The notes under the pieces were generated by a model. That model was not told where the DNA came from and did no database searches. It saw only the letters and a list, made by a program, of their open reading frames with translations. A stretch of 64,000 bases of DNA. It comes from Thermodesulfobacteriota bacterium (lineage in GTDB: Bacteria > Desulfobacterota > Desulfobacteria > Desulfobacterales > Desulfosudaceae). Location of the stretch: positions 1 through 64,000 of the forward strand of contig JBFMDX010000002.1 of assembly GCA_040753795.1 (NCBI GenBank), read 5' to 3'. Below, in pieces: positions 17,475 to 25,538 of this stretch. A program made the translations under genes and the position numbers. Position 1 is the first letter of the stretch, and each line of letters opens with the position of its first letter.

Positions 17475-18332
17475 ATGATGGTAAAACGTTTCAGCGACAT
17501 GCTTTTAAAAAACTTCGGGCGTTTAAACTGCTGGTCGATGGCGGCCTTTCTGGCGGCCCTGGCCGTTGTCTGTCCGCCGCCCTGCCCGGCGGCTGATGAT
17601 GACCCCCGGGCCCGGGCGGTCATGGAAAAGGTGGACGCGCGGGATGACGGCGACAATATGGTGGCCGACATGAAGATGATCCTGATCGACAAGAACGGCA
17701 AGACCCGCGAGCGCATCATGCGGACCTTCAGCAAGGACGTGGGGCCGGACACCTATCAGATCATCTTTTTTACCGAACCGGCCCAGGTCAAGGACACCGG
17801 TTTTCTGACCTATGATTACGACGACCCCAATAAGGATGACGACCAGTGGCTGTATCTGCCGGCCTTAAAGAAAACCAAGCGCATCGCCGCCAGCGACAAG
17901 ACCGACTCCTTCATGGGATCGGATTTTTCCTACGCGGACATGACCGAAGCCGAGCTCGAAAACTATAACTACAAGCTGATCAAGGAGGACGAGGTTTACG
18001 GCAGCAAGGTCTGGGTGATTGAGGCCGTGCCCGTCAACCAGAAGGTCATCGATACCTTCGGTTACAGCAAGTCACTGATTTTCGTGCGCCAGGACAATTT
18101 CGTCATTGTCCGGGCGGTACTCTGGCTGGCGGACAGCAGCGACGTTAAATACATGGACGTTAAGAAGCTGGACCAGGTGGACGGCATCTGGGTGGCGGCC
18201 GAAACCCACATGACGGTCAAAAAAGGGGATGAAACGGTTCATCAGACCATCATGCTCAGAAACAATGTCGCCTTCAACCAGAAGCTGGAAGAAGGGCTGT
18301 TTACCGAACGCAGTCTGGAAAAAGGGTTGTAG
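17475..18332 (+). CDS. LolA-like outer-membrane lipoprotein-sorting protein
   Basis: A signal peptide (about residues 20-40, ending CPAADD) is followed by a LolA/LppX-like domain: MVADMKMILIDKNGKTRERIM, then FTEPAQVKDTGFLTYDYDD, DQWLYLPALKKTKRIAASDKTDSFMGSDFSYADM and KVWVIEAVP. This periplasmic family carries hydrophobic molecules between membranes. It is commonly encoded with an MMPL/RND exporter and a DUF1302 protein. Here the DUF1302 gene follows after 17 bases, but no exporter is adjacent. A GAGGAGG site lies six bases before the ATG at 17475. Confidence 0.88.
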   Translation: MMVKRFSDMLLKNFGRLNCWSMAAFLAALAVVCPPPCPAADDDPRARAVMEKVDARDDGDNMVADMKMILIDKNGKTRERIMRTFSKDVGPDTYQIIFFTEPAQVKDTGFLTYDYDDPNKDDDQWLYLPALKKTKRIAASDKTDSFMGSDFSYADMTEAELENYNYKLIKEDEVYGSKVWVIEAVPVNQKVIDTFGYSKSLIFVRQDNFVIVRAVLWLADSSDVKYMDVKKLDQVDGIWVAAETHMTVKKGDETVHQTIMLRNNVAFNQKLEEGLFTERSLEKGL

Positions 18333-18349
18333 TCAGCCGGGGGGAAATC

Positions 18350-19816
18350 ATGAAACATGTTTGTTTGTTGAAACGACTGTGCGGTCCGGTGCTGGTCGCC
18401 GTTGTGTTGCTGCTGCCGCTGACGGCGGCGGTGGATTCGTATGCCGGCGCCACCGGTTATGAAGACGTCATGTCCGGTTTTGATGAGAAAGGCGCTTCGG
18501 CCGCGAACGCTCCGGCGGCGGGTGAAGACGAAGGCCTGGCCGGCCGCCTGGACTTAAGCGGCGAGGCGACTCTGTCCTCCGTCTGGAACGTGGCCCATGA
18601 GAAGCCGGATCCGGGTCAGACCGACTATCGCGGCCTGTCCCGCCTGCGGGCGTCTCTGGATCTGACCCTGGAAGCGAAATTCACCGACACCTGGGGCGGC
18701 CAGGTCAGCGGCCGGGGGTTCTATGATTTCGCCTACCACATCCAGGGCCATGACGAGTTCACCCGCGACGTGCTGGATGAATACGAGGACGAGCTGGAAT
18801 TCCGCGAGACCTATATCGAGGGCAAACCGGCACCGGGCCTGGACATCCGGGCGGGCCGGCAGCTGGTAATCTGGGGCAATTCGGAAACGTTCCGGGTGAC
18901 GGACATCATAAACCCCCTGGACAGCCGCGATCCGGGCCTGGTGGATATCGAAGACCTGCGGCTGCCGGTGTGCATGATCCGGACGGACTATCAATGGCGG
19001 AACCCCTCGGGCTATTATGACCTTACCGGCATCGTCATTCCGGAACTGCGTTTCAACAAAACGCCGGTGTACGGCAACGATTTTTACCCCTTTGACATGT
19101 CCCTGCCCCACGAAGAAATTCCCGGCCAGAGCTTTGAGAACAGCGAGTATGCCATGGCGCTCAAGGGGGTGTTCCCGCACTGGGATTTTTCCCTGTACGG
19201 CGCCTATTATTACGACAATGAAAGTTACATGGAAAAAACCGGGGTCATTTCCTACCCCATTCAACTTCCCGACAACAGCGTCATCTGGCAGACGGTGGAC
19301 ATTTATGAACGCTGGCACTCCCGCCTGTGGATGACGGGCCTGTGCGTCAATTACGCCGTAGGCGACTGGCTGCTCAAAACCGAACTGGCGCGATCCGACG
19401 GCTACCAGTACGCCAATGACGACGGCCGCAAGTCCCAGACCCGGGGATTGGCCGGCGTCGAATACATGGGCTTCACCGACACGACTCTGACCCTGGAGTT
19501 TATGCAGTCCGTCCTCAACGGGTATGACCACGACATGGGCGAGGCTCCGGATTATGCCGATTCCAGCCGCTTTGACACGGCCTTCCGGTTCACCCAGAAC
19601 CGGATGAACGACCGCCTGGAACTGGTCTTCGTGGCCGTGGTCATGGGCATGGAGGCCGAGGACGGGCTGATCGAGCGTCTCTCCGCCGCCTACGACATCA
19701 CCGATGCCTTCACGGTGACCGGGGGCTGTATCTTCTACCAGGACGGCGACAGTGTGCTCAACGACAACATTCACGACAACAACCGGGTATTTATGGATCT
19801 GACGTATGCCTTTTAA
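18350..19816 (+). CDS. DUF1302-like outer-membrane beta-barrel protein
   Basis: The 488-residue protein has a signal peptide (cleavage near ALA-type SYAGA, residue 32) and many amphipathic strands, and it ends in Phe (LTYAF), as barrels inserted by Bam do. RAGRQLVIWGNSETFRVTDI, NPLDSRDPGLVDIEDLRLP and LDLTLEAKF are typical of DUF1302. These proteins accompany LolA-like carriers and RND exporters and probably form an outer-membrane channel or receptor for hydrophobic compounds. It is 17 bases after the LolA-like gene and 72 bases before a membrane-protein gene. Confidence 0.85.
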   Translation: MKHVCLLKRLCGPVLVAVVLLLPLTAAVDSYAGATGYEDVMSGFDEKGASAANAPAAGEDEGLAGRLDLSGEATLSSVWNVAHEKPDPGQTDYRGLSRLRASLDLTLEAKFTDTWGGQVSGRGFYDFAYHIQGHDEFTRDVLDEYEDELEFRETYIEGKPAPGLDIRAGRQLVIWGNSETFRVTDIINPLDSRDPGLVDIEDLRLPVCMIRTDYQWRNPSGYYDLTGIVIPELRFNKTPVYGNDFYPFDMSLPHEEIPGQSFENSEYAMALKGVFPHWDFSLYGAYYYDNESYMEKTGVISYPIQLPDNSVIWQTVDIYERWHSRLWMTGLCVNYAVGDWLLKTELARSDGYQYANDDGRKSQTRGLAGVEYMGFTDTTLTLEFMQSVLNGYDHDMGEAPDYADSSRFDTAFRFTQNRMNDRLELVFVAVVMGMEAEDGLIERLSAAYDITDAFTVTGGCIFYQDGDSVLNDNIHDNNRVFMDLTYAF

Positions 19817-19838
19817 CGATACGGAAGAACGGCCTTTC

Positions 19839-19866
19839 GCAGGGGCACGGCGCGCCACGCCCCTGC
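19839..19866. repeat. short GGGGC hairpin repeat
   Basis: GCAGGGGCACGGCG pairs with CGCCACGCCCCTGC, apart from one mismatch. Related hairpins occur at 33493, 37901, 49161, 49769 and 49805. It lies between two genes that otherwise look co-transcribed. Confidence 0.75.
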
Positions 19867-19888
19867 CGGTTTATCAAAGGAGAAAACA

Positions 19889-20542
19889 ATGACTGACGCC
19901 ACCACCGCCGCTTTAAACGGCCTCAGGGACCTGTCCATGGTCAAATGGTACGCCATCCCCCTGCTGGCCATCGTCTGCTACATCTACGCCCGGGAAGCAA
20001 AAGAGGCCCGGCAGACCGGCAACTGGGACCCCGTCCTGGCCGGCCTGACCGTGTTCGGCATCGACTTCTTCAACGAAACCTGGAACAGCTGGGTCATGGT
20101 CCTGACCGGCCGCTCCGCCTTCTGGACGACCCCCGGAGACACGGCCCTGCGGATTTTCGTGGGCTGGAACCTCGAAATCATCTTCATGTTCCTGATCCTG
20201 GGCATCATCTATTATCATACCCTGACCAACAAACCCGGCCTGAAGATTCTGGGCCTGCCGGAAAAATGGTTCTTTGCCGTCTTCTATTCCGCCTTCTGCG
20301 TGTTTATCGAGTGCCTGCTGAACATGGGCAACCACCTGGTCTGGGAGTATACCTTCTGGAACCTGTCTTTTGCCGGAGTCTGGCTGATCTTCCTCATCGG
20401 GTATTTCCATTTCTTCTGCGGCGCCATCCTGGTCATCACCCGCAAAACCCTGAAGACCAAGATTACGATTGTCGCCGCCATTTACGCCGTGGCGATTGTC
20501 ATGAACGTGATCGGCCTGGGGGTGCTGGGCTGGAACTACTAA
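19889..20542 (+). CDS. polytopic membrane protein of unknown function
   Basis: The 217-residue protein has about six membrane segments (for example WYAIPLLAIVCYIYARE at 19-35, IFMFLILGIIYYH near 107-119, and ITIVAAIYAVAIVMNVIGLGVLG at the C-terminus). The intermembrane parts are rich in Trp, Asn and Glu (FNETWNSWVMVLTGRSAFW; CLLNMGNHLVWEYTFWN). I do not recognise a family. Strong GC bias and an AAGGAG site indicate a native gene. It may belong to the same transport locus as the two preceding envelope genes. Confidence 0.8.
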   Translation: MTDATTAALNGLRDLSMVKWYAIPLLAIVCYIYAREAKEARQTGNWDPVLAGLTVFGIDFFNETWNSWVMVLTGRSAFWTTPGDTALRIFVGWNLEIIFMFLILGIIYYHTLTNKPGLKILGLPEKWFFAVFYSAFCVFIECLLNMGNHLVWEYTFWNLSFAGVWLIFLIGYFHFFCGAILVITRKTLKTKITIVAAIYAVAIVMNVIGLGVLGWNY

Positions 20543-20590
20543 AGGCAAGTCAAATGACAATCAGGGGGAGACGACCTTTACTGATTCGTC

Positions 20591-20613
20591 ATTCCCCGGC
20601 TTGACCGGGGAAT
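20591..20613. repeat. short hairpin repeat (CCCCGG type)
   Basis: ATTCCCCGG-CTTGA-CCGGGGAAT is a perfect 9-bp stem. A relative with altered stem is at 41539-41561. This hairpin type is common between genes in many proteobacterial genomes. Confidence 0.75.
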
Positions 20614-20651
20614 CCAGGATGAGCGGAGAGCCGCTTAATATAATGTGGTCG

Positions 20652-20951
20652 CTTCGTCAACGTCTCTTGTTCGCTCCGCGATCATTTTGGGCGGGATCAG
20701 AAGTCCTTCGCTAAATCCCTCGAACTCGGGCTTCGCCCTCAAACAGCGAGGAATTCTTATGCAAATTCCAAATCAAAGCGCTCTCTTCGTTGGCTGCGTC
20801 GTCGGCTCCTCGGCGTATTACAATACGCCTGCGTCGCCTCCTCCTGGCCGCCTTGAGATCATCTTCGATTTGAAATTTGCATCACGCGAAGGCTTTGATC
20901 CCTTGTTTCCCAAAATGATCGGAGTCGCTCACGAAGAGACGTTTGACGAAG
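20652..20951. repeat. long palindrome P2 (forward polarity) with a second palindrome nested in it
   Basis: The outer arms CTTCGTCAACGTCTC and GAGACGTTTGACGAAG enclose TTCGCTC...ATCATTTTGGGCGGGATC and its partner GATC..TTTCCCAAAATGATC...GTCGCTCAC. CGAACTCGGGCTTCGCCC and CTCAAACAGCGAG lie at 20720-20750. A separate inverted repeat (20759-20882; arms GCAAATTCCAAATC and GATTTGAAATTTGC, centre GCGTATTACAATACGC) is inserted next to the core. The gap 20543-20983 holds this element and the hairpin at 20591. Confidence 0.88.
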
Positions 20952-20983
20952 CCGGCAATCGAAGAAGTTTCGGGGGGTGCACA

Positions 20984-21409
20984 ATGAAAAAACTCATAAT
21001 TGTAATTCTTGCTACTCTCAATTTTATCTCTTGTTCTTCTATTTTTTATGTCCGAGCGCCTATGCTATCTATTAATAGGCCATGTGCAATTTTCATTAAT
21101 CCAAATGGCGCTGACACTCAAAAATTTGTTGCTGATAATAGTAATGAAGCGCGTGATGAAATTATGAGCGACATGTCCTATTATAATAGTGAGGCAGAAG
21201 AATTTTTAAGACGTGAAGGATTAGAAGTAATACACACAAATAATAAAAAAATTGAATTTATTACGAGTAATAAAGCAAAATATTTTTTAGAGTACGATCC
21301 TTCGAGTGGCGAAATATCTCCTTTGTATTTATTCAATGGTATTGATGGTCCTTTTAAAGCCTCAGCACCAGATATAAGAGGTGAATATAAGGAATATTTT
21401 AAGAATTAA
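20984..21409 (+). CDS. hypothetical lipoprotein, accessory
   Basis: The 141-residue protein starts at ATG 20984 with MKKLIIVILATLNFISCSS, a lipoprotein-type signal with Cys 17 as the probable acylated residue. The body (SINRPCAIFINPNGAD, then RDEIMSDMSYYNSEAEEFLRR) is Asn/Lys/Glu-rich and shows no family I know. The same frame stays open upstream to 20645, but that stretch is palindrome P2 and is not coding. The gene is strongly AT-rich, unlike its surroundings, and is followed by a hairpin/attC-like segment. Confidence 0.7.
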   Translation: MKKLIIVILATLNFISCSSIFYVRAPMLSINRPCAIFINPNGADTQKFVADNSNEARDEIMSDMSYYNSEAEEFLRREGLEVIHTNNKKIEFITSNKAKYFLEYDPSSGEISPLYLFNGIDGPFKASAPDIRGEYKEYFKN

Positions 21410-21412
21410 GCA

Positions 21413-21452
21413 TATAACCCTTCGCCGCGCCTGATCGGCGAAGACGTTCGGC
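21413..21452 (+). other. attC-like hairpin between two accessory genes
   Basis: TATAAC is followed by the perfect stem CTTCGCCG/CGGCGAAG (21420-21443) and ACGTTCGGC, with GTTCGGC resembling the R' core. At about 40 bp it is shorter than normal attC sites. It may simply be a terminator for the preceding gene. The following gene begins seven bases later. Confidence 0.35.
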
Positions 21453-21458
21453 AGAAAC

Positions 21459-21728
21459 ATGCAAATGACCACGACAATATCATACGCGCCCTTCGAAAAA
21501 CTGATCGCCAGTCTCCGCGCTGATGGTCTCGCGAAAGATGCTGATTTACTTAACTATATGGTTAACAAGGTCGCATGGTCGACAGGTTCAGAACTAATGG
21601 AAGAACTTGGGGCGACTATCACCAAAATCAAGAAGGCAAAACCAAGGGAACTTTCCGATAAGAGTATCAAGAATATAAATGAGGCCATGGACATGGTGAA
21701 TCGTGTTTGTCCTGACTTCCCAAGATAG
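21459..21728 (+). CDS. small hypothetical protein, cassette-like
   Basis: The 89-residue, helical, charged protein (FEKLIASLRADGLAKDADLL, then SGSELMEELGATITKIKKAK-like segment) has no signal peptide and no family I recognise. It resembles small immunity- or cassette-type proteins only in size. The ATG at 21459 (or 21465) lies seven bases after GTTCGGC. The stop at 21728 is eight bases before GCCGAAC, the exact complement of that core. This symmetry suggests a mobile gene cassette. No good ribosome-binding site is present. Confidence 0.6.
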   Translation: MQMTTTISYAPFEKLIASLRADGLAKDADLLNYMVNKVAWSTGSELMEELGATITKIKKAKPRELSDKSIKNINEAMDMVNRVCPDFPR

Positions 21729-21736
21729 AATAAGCT

Positions 21737-21801
21737 GCCGAACAAGCGCATGAACTTCGGGCTGGACGGGTGGCGCTGGCAACTTGTTGCCAGTGTTCGA
21801 A
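21737..21801 (+). other. attC-like segment after the 21459-21728 gene
   Basis: GCCGAAC (21737-21743) complements GTTCGGC at 21446-21452. The 65-bp segment ends with GTTCGAA and contains the stem CTGGCAAC-TT-GTTGCCAG (21776-21793) inside ACTTCG/CGAAGT. The inner arms do not pair as in a canonical attC, so the assignment is tentative. Confidence 0.3.
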
Positions 21802-21902
21802 GTACAAGAGGAAACACCGCTAAAGTCAATCCAGGGGTGCGAGTTCCGAGGGATACAAAGCCCTGGCGCGCCACGGAAGTGCGTTATGGGTGGGGATGAT
21901 TT

Positions 21903-22046
21903 TGTGAGCGACATTGATTGTTTTCGGGGATCAATTCAGCAAGTGCCGGAGCGCGGAAATCGCATACTGTTTGAGGCCGATAGGCCGAGTTTATGCGATT
22001 TCAGCGGAGGCGTTTGCTGAATCCCGAAAAGAATCAGTCGCGAACC
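21903..22046. repeat. long imperfect palindrome P3 (reverse polarity)
   Basis: GTGAGCGAC, TTTTCGGGGATCAATTCAGC, GAAATCGCATACTG and TTTGAGGCC pair with GGCCGAGTTTATGCGATTTC, GCTGAATCCCGAAAA and GTCGCGAAC. The core CTGTTTGAGGCC/GGCCGAGTT is intact, although the arm sequences are unlike those of P1, P2, A or B. With the preceding attC-like segment it accounts for most of 21729-22146. Confidence 0.85.
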
Positions 22047-22070
22047 AATCATCCCCGGACATAACACTAC

Positions 22071-22110
22071 GATCCCTTGACCCCTTGATTCCTTGAACCC
22101 TTGAACCCTG
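22071..22110. repeat. short tandem CCCTTGA-type heptamers
   Basis: Five to six imperfect copies of (T)CCCTTGA / CCCTTGAA follow one another upstream of the esterase gene. Such CTTGAACC runs are found between genes in related genomes. No function is evident. Confidence 0.6.
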
Positions 22111-22146
22111 CAAGCCAACCAACTTGAAGAAGAACAAGGCAGACAA

Positions 22147-23040
22147 ATGGTCAGCACAGAGATGCACAACCTGATCACCTTCCTGCAGCACACGGTGGAC
22201 AAAGGCCGCGAGCCGCACGTGGCGGCCATGCGGAACGGCCTGGAACAACTGGCGGCCATGGCCCCGCCCTATGAAGGCGTGTTCCTGAGCGGCGTTGACG
22301 CCGGCGGGGTTCCGGCGGAGTGGGTCGCGGTTCCAGGCAGTGACGGCAAGGGCGTCATTCTGTATTTCCACGGCGGCGGATACACGGCCGGCTCCCTGTC
22401 CTCCCACCGCAACCTGGTTTCCCGGCTGGCCGTCGAAGCCGGCCGGCTCCTGCTGGCGGTTGACTACCGGCTGGCGCCGGAGCATCCTTTTCCGGCGGCG
22501 GTGGATGACGCGGTCGCCGCCTATCGCTGGCTGGTGAATAGCGAAGGGGTGCCGGCCGGAATGGTGATTATCGGCGGAGATTCCGCCGGCGGCGGACTGG
22601 CCCTGGCGGCCTTGATCAAACTCAGAGAAGAGGGCGACCGGCTGCCCCGGGCCGCCTTCTGCCTTTCCCCCTGGACCGACCTGGCCATGACCGGCGACTC
22701 CATCCGGACAAAGGCCGACGAGGACCCGTTTGTCGAGCCCCGGGCTCTGGGCTTTCTGGCCGGCCAGTACCTTCAGGGCACGGACCCGGAACATCCCCTG
22801 GCCTCTCCGCTTTACGCCGATCTGACCGGCCTGCCGCCGCTGCTGATCCAGGTGGGGGAACGGGAATGCCTGCTGGATGACTCGCTGCGCCTGGCGGAAA
22901 AGGCCAAAGCCGCCGGGGTGGACGTCACCATTGATGTCTGGCCGGAGATGATCCATGTCTTCCAGAGTTTCGCGCCGGTGGCGCCCGAAGGTGTGGCCGG
23001 CATCCGGCGCGTCGCCGAATACCTGAACGCTTTGGATTAA
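22147..23040 (+). CDS. alpha/beta hydrolase, hormone-sensitive-lipase (family IV) esterase
   Basis: The oxyanion motif HGGGYTAGS (75-83) and nucleophile motif GGDSAGGG (143-150, Ser 146) are both present. YRLAPEHPFPAAVDDAVAAYRWL lies between them. Downstream, LLIQVGERECLLDDS and MIHVFQSF supply the Asp and His region. Such enzymes hydrolyse short-chain esters and are soluble; the natural substrate is unknown. The length (297) is normal. The gene converges on the metallo-hydrolase gene, with their ends overlapping by four bases. Confidence 0.92.
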   Translation: MVSTEMHNLITFLQHTVDKGREPHVAAMRNGLEQLAAMAPPYEGVFLSGVDAGGVPAEWVAVPGSDGKGVILYFHGGGYTAGSLSSHRNLVSRLAVEAGRLLLAVDYRLAPEHPFPAAVDDAVAAYRWLVNSEGVPAGMVIIGGDSAGGGLALAALIKLREEGDRLPRAAFCLSPWTDLAMTGDSIRTKADEDPFVEPRALGFLAGQYLQGTDPEHPLASPLYADLTGLPPLLIQVGERECLLDDSLRLAEKAKAAGVDVTIDVWPEMIHVFQSFAPVAPEGVAGIRRVAEYLNALD

Positions 23041-23924
23041 ATCCGCCGGTACAAATCGCCGTCCCTGGCCACCTTTCCGCCGGCGATCAGGTGTTCCAGG
23101 TGCTTGGCCGCCATGCCCCGCTCGCCGAAGAGGTAAAAGGCCTCCGGCTGCCGGGGCTTTTTGTAGATGAACCACTGGCGGGCGATCTCCTCCAGGGTTT
23201 TCGGCGCGTCCAGAAAATTGAAAATCTTCTCCTCCCGCTCGTCGATCACCGCCAGGTAAGCCTCGGCCGCTTTGCTGATGTCCCCCTCCATCACGCCCAT
23301 GTTGTGTGAGGTGATGTAAACCCGGGCCGGGATCTCCATCAGCCGCCTCACGGACCGGATGGTGTCGTCAATATCCGACACCCGGTCCCCGTACCAGGGG
23401 CCGAAGGCGGTCATGTCCAGGTCACCGGTAAACAACAGGCCCTCTTGTTCGCAGTAGAGGCTGATATGGCCGGGCGTGTGGCCGGGCGTGTGAATTACTT
23501 CCAGGCGGGTATGGCCGAAATCAAGGACATCCCCGTCGGCCAGCAGCCGGTCCGGCGTTCGTTCCTGGTAATGAAAGGACTGCACCAGGATCTGTCTCCA
23601 GAAAACCGCTTCCTCTTCACCCAGAACACCGTACGCCTCCAGCAGGGCGTCCAGGGACCGGAAACAGGGGGCATCGGCGCCGTGGACCAGCAGGGTGGCG
23701 TCGGCAAACAGGTGGTTGAAGGCAAAATGGTCTTCATGGTAGTGGGAGTTGATCAGCAGGTCCGCCGGTCCGAACCGGGGCAGGGCGGCCAGCCGGCTTT
23801 CGTCGCAGGCCGGATCGACCACGCCTTTAATGTCATCGTCGATGAACAGGGAATTGCAGAAAGGATATTTGCCGGAATTGTTCCCCGGCATAAACACCAG
23901 ATGGCCGAACCGCCGTTGCTCCAT
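23037..23924 (-). CDS. MBL-fold metallo-hydrolase
   Basis: The metal motif HYHEDH (61-66) and HTPGHTPGHISLYCEQEGLLFTGDLD-type segment (about 145-170) are classic for the metallo-beta-lactamase fold, binding two metals. The C-terminal part (PKTLEEIARQWFIYKK...LEHLIAGGKVARDGDLY) looks like the winged-helix tail of LACTB2-like members. The product is probably a thioesterase or ribonuclease-like hydrolase; the substrate is not clear. I use ATG 23924, which has AGGAGAG before it. The frame stays open to 24044, over the next gene's start. Confidence 0.87.
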   Translation of the reverse strand: MEQRRFGHLVFMPGNNSGKYPFCNSLFIDDDIKGVVDPACDESRLAALPRFGPADLLINSHYHEDHFAFNHLFADATLLVHGADAPCFRSLDALLEAYGVLGEEEAVFWRQILVQSFHYQERTPDRLLADGDVLDFGHTRLEVIHTPGHTPGHISLYCEQEGLLFTGDLDMTAFGPWYGDRVSDIDDTIRSVRRLMEIPARVYITSHNMGVMEGDISKAAEAYLAVIDEREEKIFNFLDAPKTLEEIARQWFIYKKPRQPEAFYLFGERGMAAKHLEHLIAGGKVARDGDLYRRI

Positions 23925-24029
23925 ATTGCTCTCCTGTGTTAATCCGAATATATATTGCGCCGGTGATATGGCCCAATATATTATCGTTATTGCCGGTTTT
24001 TTGACAGCGGCTTTTTTTATGGGAATTGT

Positions 24030-25538
24030 ATGAACCATAACCAACTATCGCAAATCTTGCCGCCGGTTATCCGGCTGATCATCGTCTTCAGCCTCCTGCT
24101 CTTTGCCGGATGCGCCCATCGGGGCAATGAACAATCCCTGAACGAGTATGTGGCGCCTTCGGCCGATCAGCTATGGACCCCGCCGAAAGCAGACATCTCA
24201 GCCCTCCTCCCTGCCGAAAAAACCGTCGATATCCCGGAAAACCTGCTGCGGCCCGGCAGCCAGTGGCAAATCACGGATGTGATTGAGGTGGCCCTGCGCA
24301 ACAATCCCCAGACCCGGGCGGCCTGGTACACGGCCCGGTCGGCGGCCGCCGATCTTCTCAGCGAAAAAGGAACCTATTATCCGCAACTCGATATAAACAC
24401 CGACGCCGCCGTTCGGGAAAATCTCGCCCCTGACGAGGTCGAGGGCGAATCCGTCCGCAGTTTTGAGCCCGCGCTGGAATTGTCCTGGCTGCTGTTTGAC
24501 TTCGGCGGCCGGAGCGCCTCGGTCAAAGAAAAGCGTCAGGCCCTGCTGGCGGCCGACTTTTCCCACAATGCCGCTATCCAGGACGCGGTGCTGCTGGTGC
24601 TGCAGACCTATTTTCAGTATGTGAAAGCAAAAGCCCTGGTCAAATCCGCGGAAGCCTCTTTGCAGGAAGCGACGCAGAGCCTGGCGGCCGCGGAGAAACA
24701 ACACGAGCAGGGGTTGGCCACCATTGCCGATGTCCTCCAGGCGAAAACAGCGCTTTCCCAGGCCCAATTGAATCTGGACGACGCCGCCGGGCAGGTGCAG
24801 GTGCTGCGCGGCGCCCTGGCCACGGCCATGGGCATGCCGGCCAACACCCCCTATGATATCGAGGACCTGACATGGAATCCGCCCCTGGACCGGGTGACGG
24901 ATCAGGTGGATGACTGTATCCGCCGGGCCCAGGCCAGTCGCCCGGACCTGGCCGCCCGGAAAAGTGCCGTGGAACAGGCCATGGCCAGGGTCGGCCGGTT
25001 CCGCTCCGAACTGTTCCCGACCGTTTCCCTGCGCAATCGCCTGGAGGGTCGGGTGGACAGCGACACCGACCAGTGGGAAAGCGGCAACACCACCGAGCTT
25101 CTGGTGAACGTCCCCCTGTTTTACGGCTATTCCAGGCGCTACGACCTGGTCAGGGCGCGACAGGAGGCCCTGGCTCAACAGGAGCAATTCAATACACTGG
25201 AGCAGCGCGTCATTTTTCAGGTCTGGTCCAGCTACTTCAACCTGAAGACCGCCGCCAAGCGTGTTCATACCAGCGAGGACCTGTTGAGCAGCGCCCGGCA
25301 ATCCTACGACGTGGCCCTGGGGCGCTACCAGGAGGGCGTGGGCGGATTTCTGGATCTGCTGGCCGCCCAGAGCACCCTGGAAAATGCCCGGGCCCAGCGG
25401 GTCGAAGCCGTGGCTGACTGGTATGTTTCCCTGGCCAATCTGGCCCGGGACACCGGCGCCCTGTGGAGCCGAAATCCGGATGAAAGAGGCGTACTGGACA
25501 TGCTGCCGTCCGCGACCATGAAGGAAAACAAACCATGA
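24030..25538 (+). CDS. TolC-family outer-membrane efflux lipoprotein
   Basis: A lipoprotein signal (VFSLLLFAGCAHRG, Cys near 29) is followed by the two-repeat outer-membrane efflux fold: ITDVIEVALRNNPQTRAAWY, LELSWLLFDFGGRSASVKEKRQAL, LVNVPLFYGYSRRYDLVRARQEAL and GRYQEGVGGFLDLLAAQSTLENARAQ. It is the outer-membrane channel of the tripartite efflux system formed with the next two genes. Overlaps of four bases (ATGA) join all three genes. Confidence 0.93.
   Translation: MNHNQLSQILPPVIRLIIVFSLLLFAGCAHRGNEQSLNEYVAPSADQLWTPPKADISALLPAEKTVDIPENLLRPGSQWQITDVIEVALRNNPQTRAAWYTARSAAADLLSEKGTYYPQLDINTDAAVRENLAPDEVEGESVRSFEPALELSWLLFDFGGRSASVKEKRQALLAADFSHNAAIQDAVLLVLQTYFQYVKAKALVKSAEASLQEATQSLAAAEKQHEQGLATIADVLQAKTALSQAQLNLDDAAGQVQVLRGALATAMGMPANTPYDIEDLTWNPPLDRVTDQVDDCIRRAQASRPDLAARKSAVEQAMARVGRFRSELFPTVSLRNRLEGRVDSDTDQWESGNTTELLVNVPLFYGYSRRYDLVRARQEALAQQEQFNTLEQRVIFQVWSSYFNLKTAAKRVHTSEDLLSSARQSYDVALGRYQEGVGGFLDLLAAQSTLENARAQRVEAVADWYVSLANLARDTGALWSRNPDERGVLDMLPSATMKENKP

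Noticed and set aside
20645-20983. N-terminal extension of the lipoprotein gene through the palindrome
   Set aside because: The extra 113 codons lie wholly in palindrome P2; the lipoprotein signal starts at ATG 20984.
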